From NCBI GenBank assembly GCA_018065345.1, contig JAGHTM010000061.1, positions 1 through 7,971 on the forward strand: a DNA stretch of 7,971 nucleotides, read 5' to 3'. A model generated the notes under the pieces. It was given only the letters and a program-made list of their open reading frames with translations. It searched no databases and was not told the origin of the DNA. The position numbers and the translations under genes were made by a program. Shown here in pieces: positions 5,987 to 7,971 of the stretch (the first letter of the stretch is position 1; each line of letters starts with the position of its first letter). Source of the DNA: Candidatus Enterousia merdequi (GTDB taxonomy: Bacteria > Pseudomonadota > Alphaproteobacteria > Rs-D84).

Positions 5987-6015
5987 AAAAAAAACGCCGT
6001 AAGGCGTTTTTTTTT
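5987..6015. terminator. Bidirectional terminator between acpS and the convergent gene
   Basis: ACGCC (5994-5998) and GGCGT (6003-6007) pair around a GTAA (GNRA-type) tetraloop. The stem is extended by A-runs (5987-5994) against T-runs (6007-6015), so it can end transcription in either direction. The stop codon of the minus-strand gene (6016-6014) lies in the edge of its T-run. Confidence 0.92.
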
Positions 6016-7921
6016 AATTATTGTTTGCTTCAAGTTCTGCTTGATATTCTGCCTCTTCGGCACTATAAAAAGCATTTTCATAAAAAGATTCTTCTTGATT
6101 ATCATATGTTGGTTCTTCTGATGACACTTCGTTTGTTTCATCTATAAACATATCATCGTATTTTGAACCAGGTTCATAAACAGGTTTCGTTTCAATGATT
6201 TCATCTTCTGGAACAACAATATTTTCTTCCTGGTCAAAGGCACCAGACGTCATAACTTGTGCAGGGACAGAATCTTCTATGACAGGTTCGTCTGGTTCTT
6301 CTGGGACTTCTGGTTCTTGAATTGGTGTTTCTATAACTTCTTCTGCTTTTTCTTCGACAACAGGTGCAACAGATTCTTCTGTGGTTTCTTCTGTTTCAAT
6401 AAAAGCACTTTCTGTTATATCTTCTTCAATGCTAACAGATTCTTGTTCTTCTGGAACAATATCAGGTTGAACATCTTTTGTTTCTTCAACAACAACTTCT
6501 TCTGCCTTAGCCGTCAAAACAGGTGATGTTGGTTTTATATTCTTTTGATACAACCACAAAGTAAATACAGACAAGACAATCAAAACACAAAGTAATAAAT
6601 AATATATAAAATTCGGTTTAGATGTCACTGTTGTTTGGGTTATTTCTTGTTTTATATCCGCAATCGGTTCCACAGGCATAACAGGCATAGGTCTTTCAGG
6701 TTCAACCAAAGGCGCAACTGGAGCAGGTGCTATCACCGGCGCAACAATCGGTTCGTCTTCTATAACTTTTGGTTCCTGGGTAATATCATTTTGTGAAAAA
6801 ACAGGTGTAATAGAATCTATCAAAGGTTTAATTTCTTCCTCTTGTTCTTTTGGTTCAGATACAACCGGCGTAAAAGATTCCAGAATTGGTGTTTCTTCTT
6901 GAATACTTTCATTAAATATATCTTGATTTAATGTCGGCACAGATTGTTCAGGTTTTACATCTGAAACATTATCAAACACAGGCGCATCAAACGATATTGG
7001 TTTGAAAGCAATATTATCATCTAAAATTTGTGGATCTTGTTCAAACAAAGGTTTTATATCTGATTCAGATTCTTCTATTTCTTCTGCTTCGTATTCTTCC
7101 GGTTCGACATTATCTTCCTGTGGTTCTTCTTCTGGAACAACAGATTCTATTTCATATTTTGGTGCAACAATCACCGATTTATTTTCTGTTTTTTGTTGTT
7201 TTGTTTTTTGCATTGGCTGATTTAATAAATTACTTGCCAATTCTGCATCCACAGTTGCCGCTTCTAGACGACGTTGTGCAGACTCTAAACGCTTTTTCGC
7301 ACGTTTTAATTTTTCATTTGTTGCTTCGATTTGTGATTCCAGTTTCAAAATTTTGGCTGCAGATTGTTTTGTGGACACTTTACCAATTTCTTTTTTAGTT
7401 GCAGACAATTTAGAACGCAATGTTTTTATACGTTCTTGTAAACGAACAATCGTTTCTTTGGTAGTCACAATTGTAACATTGGTTTTTGAAATAATATCAT
7501 TTGCAGCATCAAGACGATTCATAGCGCTATGGCGCACAGCAGAATTACGCAAAACATCTAGTTGTTCAAGCAAATCTTCAATATCTTCATCTGTGACATA
7601 CGCTTTAATCAAATCATCATATACAGACAGGCCAGAATATTCTATGTCTAACTTTTGATATTTATTATCAACCTTTGGGCGAATCATTTCCAAATCAACA
7701 TCATAATCAACAGATAGTATTTCATCCCACTTTTTACCAGATTCAGAATTTATCACCAATAAAACATTTGGTTTTGCTTCGTTGATTGTGTTATCTATAA
7801 CAAAAACCAACTTGTTCCCAGAATCATAAAAAGCACTTACAGAGTTGCCTGCAATATTAAAAGCACGCATAACCAATGTGCCATAATTTTGTTCTGAAAA
7901 ATTCTTTCTCTCTCCAGTCAT
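6014..7921 (-). CDS. Unrecognised single-pass membrane protein with coiled coil and acidic Pro/Glu-rich arms
   Basis: I do not recognise this 635-residue protein. In order it shows: a mixed, probably folded N-terminal region (about 12-110, with beta-like KLVFVIDNT and NVLLVINSE); a charged, heptad-like coiled coil (about 112-232) rich in Lys/Arg/Glu; a long low-complexity linker rich in Glu, Pro and Val (about 255-434); one hydrophobic helix (about 437-459, FIYYLLLCVLIVLSVFTLWLY); and a very acidic, probably disordered tail (464-635) ending in ELEANNN. There is no signal peptide, so the N-terminal part is probably cytoplasmic and the tail periplasmic; this is inference. The linker holds a loose repeat (345-356 and 365-377, both with TPV[VF]S). 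ATG 7921 follows GGGGGTG, an acceptable ribosome-binding site at four bases. The plan recalls scaffold or envelope-tethering proteins, but no known domain is visible. Its 5' neighbour lies outside the window. Confidence 0.85.
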   Translation of the reverse strand: MTGERKNFSEQNYGTLVMRAFNIAGNSVSAFYDSGNKLVFVIDNTINEAKPNVLLVINSESGKKWDEILSVDYDVDLEMIRPKVDNKYQKLDIEYSGLSVYDDLIKAYVTDEDIEDLLEQLDVLRNSAVRHSAMNRLDAANDIISKTNVTIVTTKETIVRLQERIKTLRSKLSATKKEIGKVSTKQSAAKILKLESQIEATNEKLKRAKKRLESAQRRLEAATVDAELASNLLNQPMQKTKQQKTENKSVIVAPKYEIESVVPEEEPQEDNVEPEEYEAEEIEESESDIKPLFEQDPQILDDNIAFKPISFDAPVFDNVSDVKPEQSVPTLNQDIFNESIQEETPILESFTPVVSEPKEQEEEIKPLIDSITPVFSQNDITQEPKVIEDEPIVAPVIAPAPVAPLVEPERPMPVMPVEPIADIKQEITQTTVTSKPNFIYYLLLCVLIVLSVFTLWLYQKNIKPTSPVLTAKAEEVVVEETKDVQPDIVPEEQESVSIEEDITESAFIETEETTEESVAPVVEEKAEEVIETPIQEPEVPEEPDEPVIEDSVPAQVMTSGAFDQEENIVVPEDEIIETKPVYEPGSKYDDMFIDETNEVSSEEPTYDNQEESFYENAFYSAEEAEYQAELEANNN

Positions 7922-7971
7922 AGGACACCCCCAAGTTTTTATTATTTTTTCTTTACTGGTGTAAATTGATA

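Noticed and set aside
7002..7658. Several plus-strand open frames rich in Ser, Phe or Leu opposite the large minus-strand gene
   Set aside because: They are reverse-complement images of its Glu/Asp-rich codons and have no ribosome-binding sites or recognisable motifs.
7939..7965. Possible minus-strand promoter for the large gene (TTTACA 7965-7960, TAATAA 7944-7939)
   Set aside because: The spacer is only 15 bases and both boxes are weak in a very A/T-rich stretch at the window edge; the real promoter may lie beyond it.

Overview
The window is A+T-rich and codes densely on both strands. It holds seven protein genes: the 3' part of the trigger factor gene (tig), thyA, rpsA, a short adenylate-kinase-type nucleoside monophosphate kinase, a CorA-family divalent-cation channel (minus strand), acpS, and a large single-pass membrane protein of unknown function (minus strand). 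All are bacterial housekeeping families except the last. I see no rRNA or tRNA gene, CRISPR array, insertion sequence, integrase, toxin-antitoxin pair or defence operon. The gene set, the six-domain S1 and the trigger factor suit a proteobacterium. The trigger factor C-domain recalls Alphaproteobacteria, so I lean towards an A+T-rich, uncultured, possibly host-associated alphaproteobacterium. That assignment is inference from memory, not a search result.

Layout: tig ends at 933, followed by a terminator, then thyA (1037-1993), a second terminator, a strong promoter and a structured leader, then rpsA (2165-3853). A terminator and promoter separate rpsA from the nucleotide kinase (3967-4521). 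The kinase converges on corA (5431-4547, minus) across a terminator that works in both directions. corA and acpS (5590-5967) diverge from a 158-base region with a good corA promoter, a weaker acpS promoter and an 18-base near-palindrome. acpS converges on the large minus-strand gene (7921-6014) across another two-way terminator. No gap between genes exceeds 300 bases; the longest (1994-2164) holds a terminator, a promoter and the rpsA leader.

The genes do not form one pathway. They cover protein folding (tig), thymidylate supply (thyA), translation (rpsA), nucleotide phosphorylation, Mg2+/Co2+ transport (corA) and acyl-carrier-protein activation (acpS). Nearly every gene looks like its own transcription unit, and -35 elements start at or just after the U-tract of the preceding terminator. 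All seven genes end in TAA.

The items most worth a second look are the rpsA leader, which can fold as a compact H-type pseudoknot at the predicted RNA 5' end, followed by a start codon with no Shine-Dalgarno sequence; the unrecognised 635-residue membrane protein; a His-rich insert in trigger factor; and a nucleotide kinase with a minimal lid and an altered NMP-binding motif.
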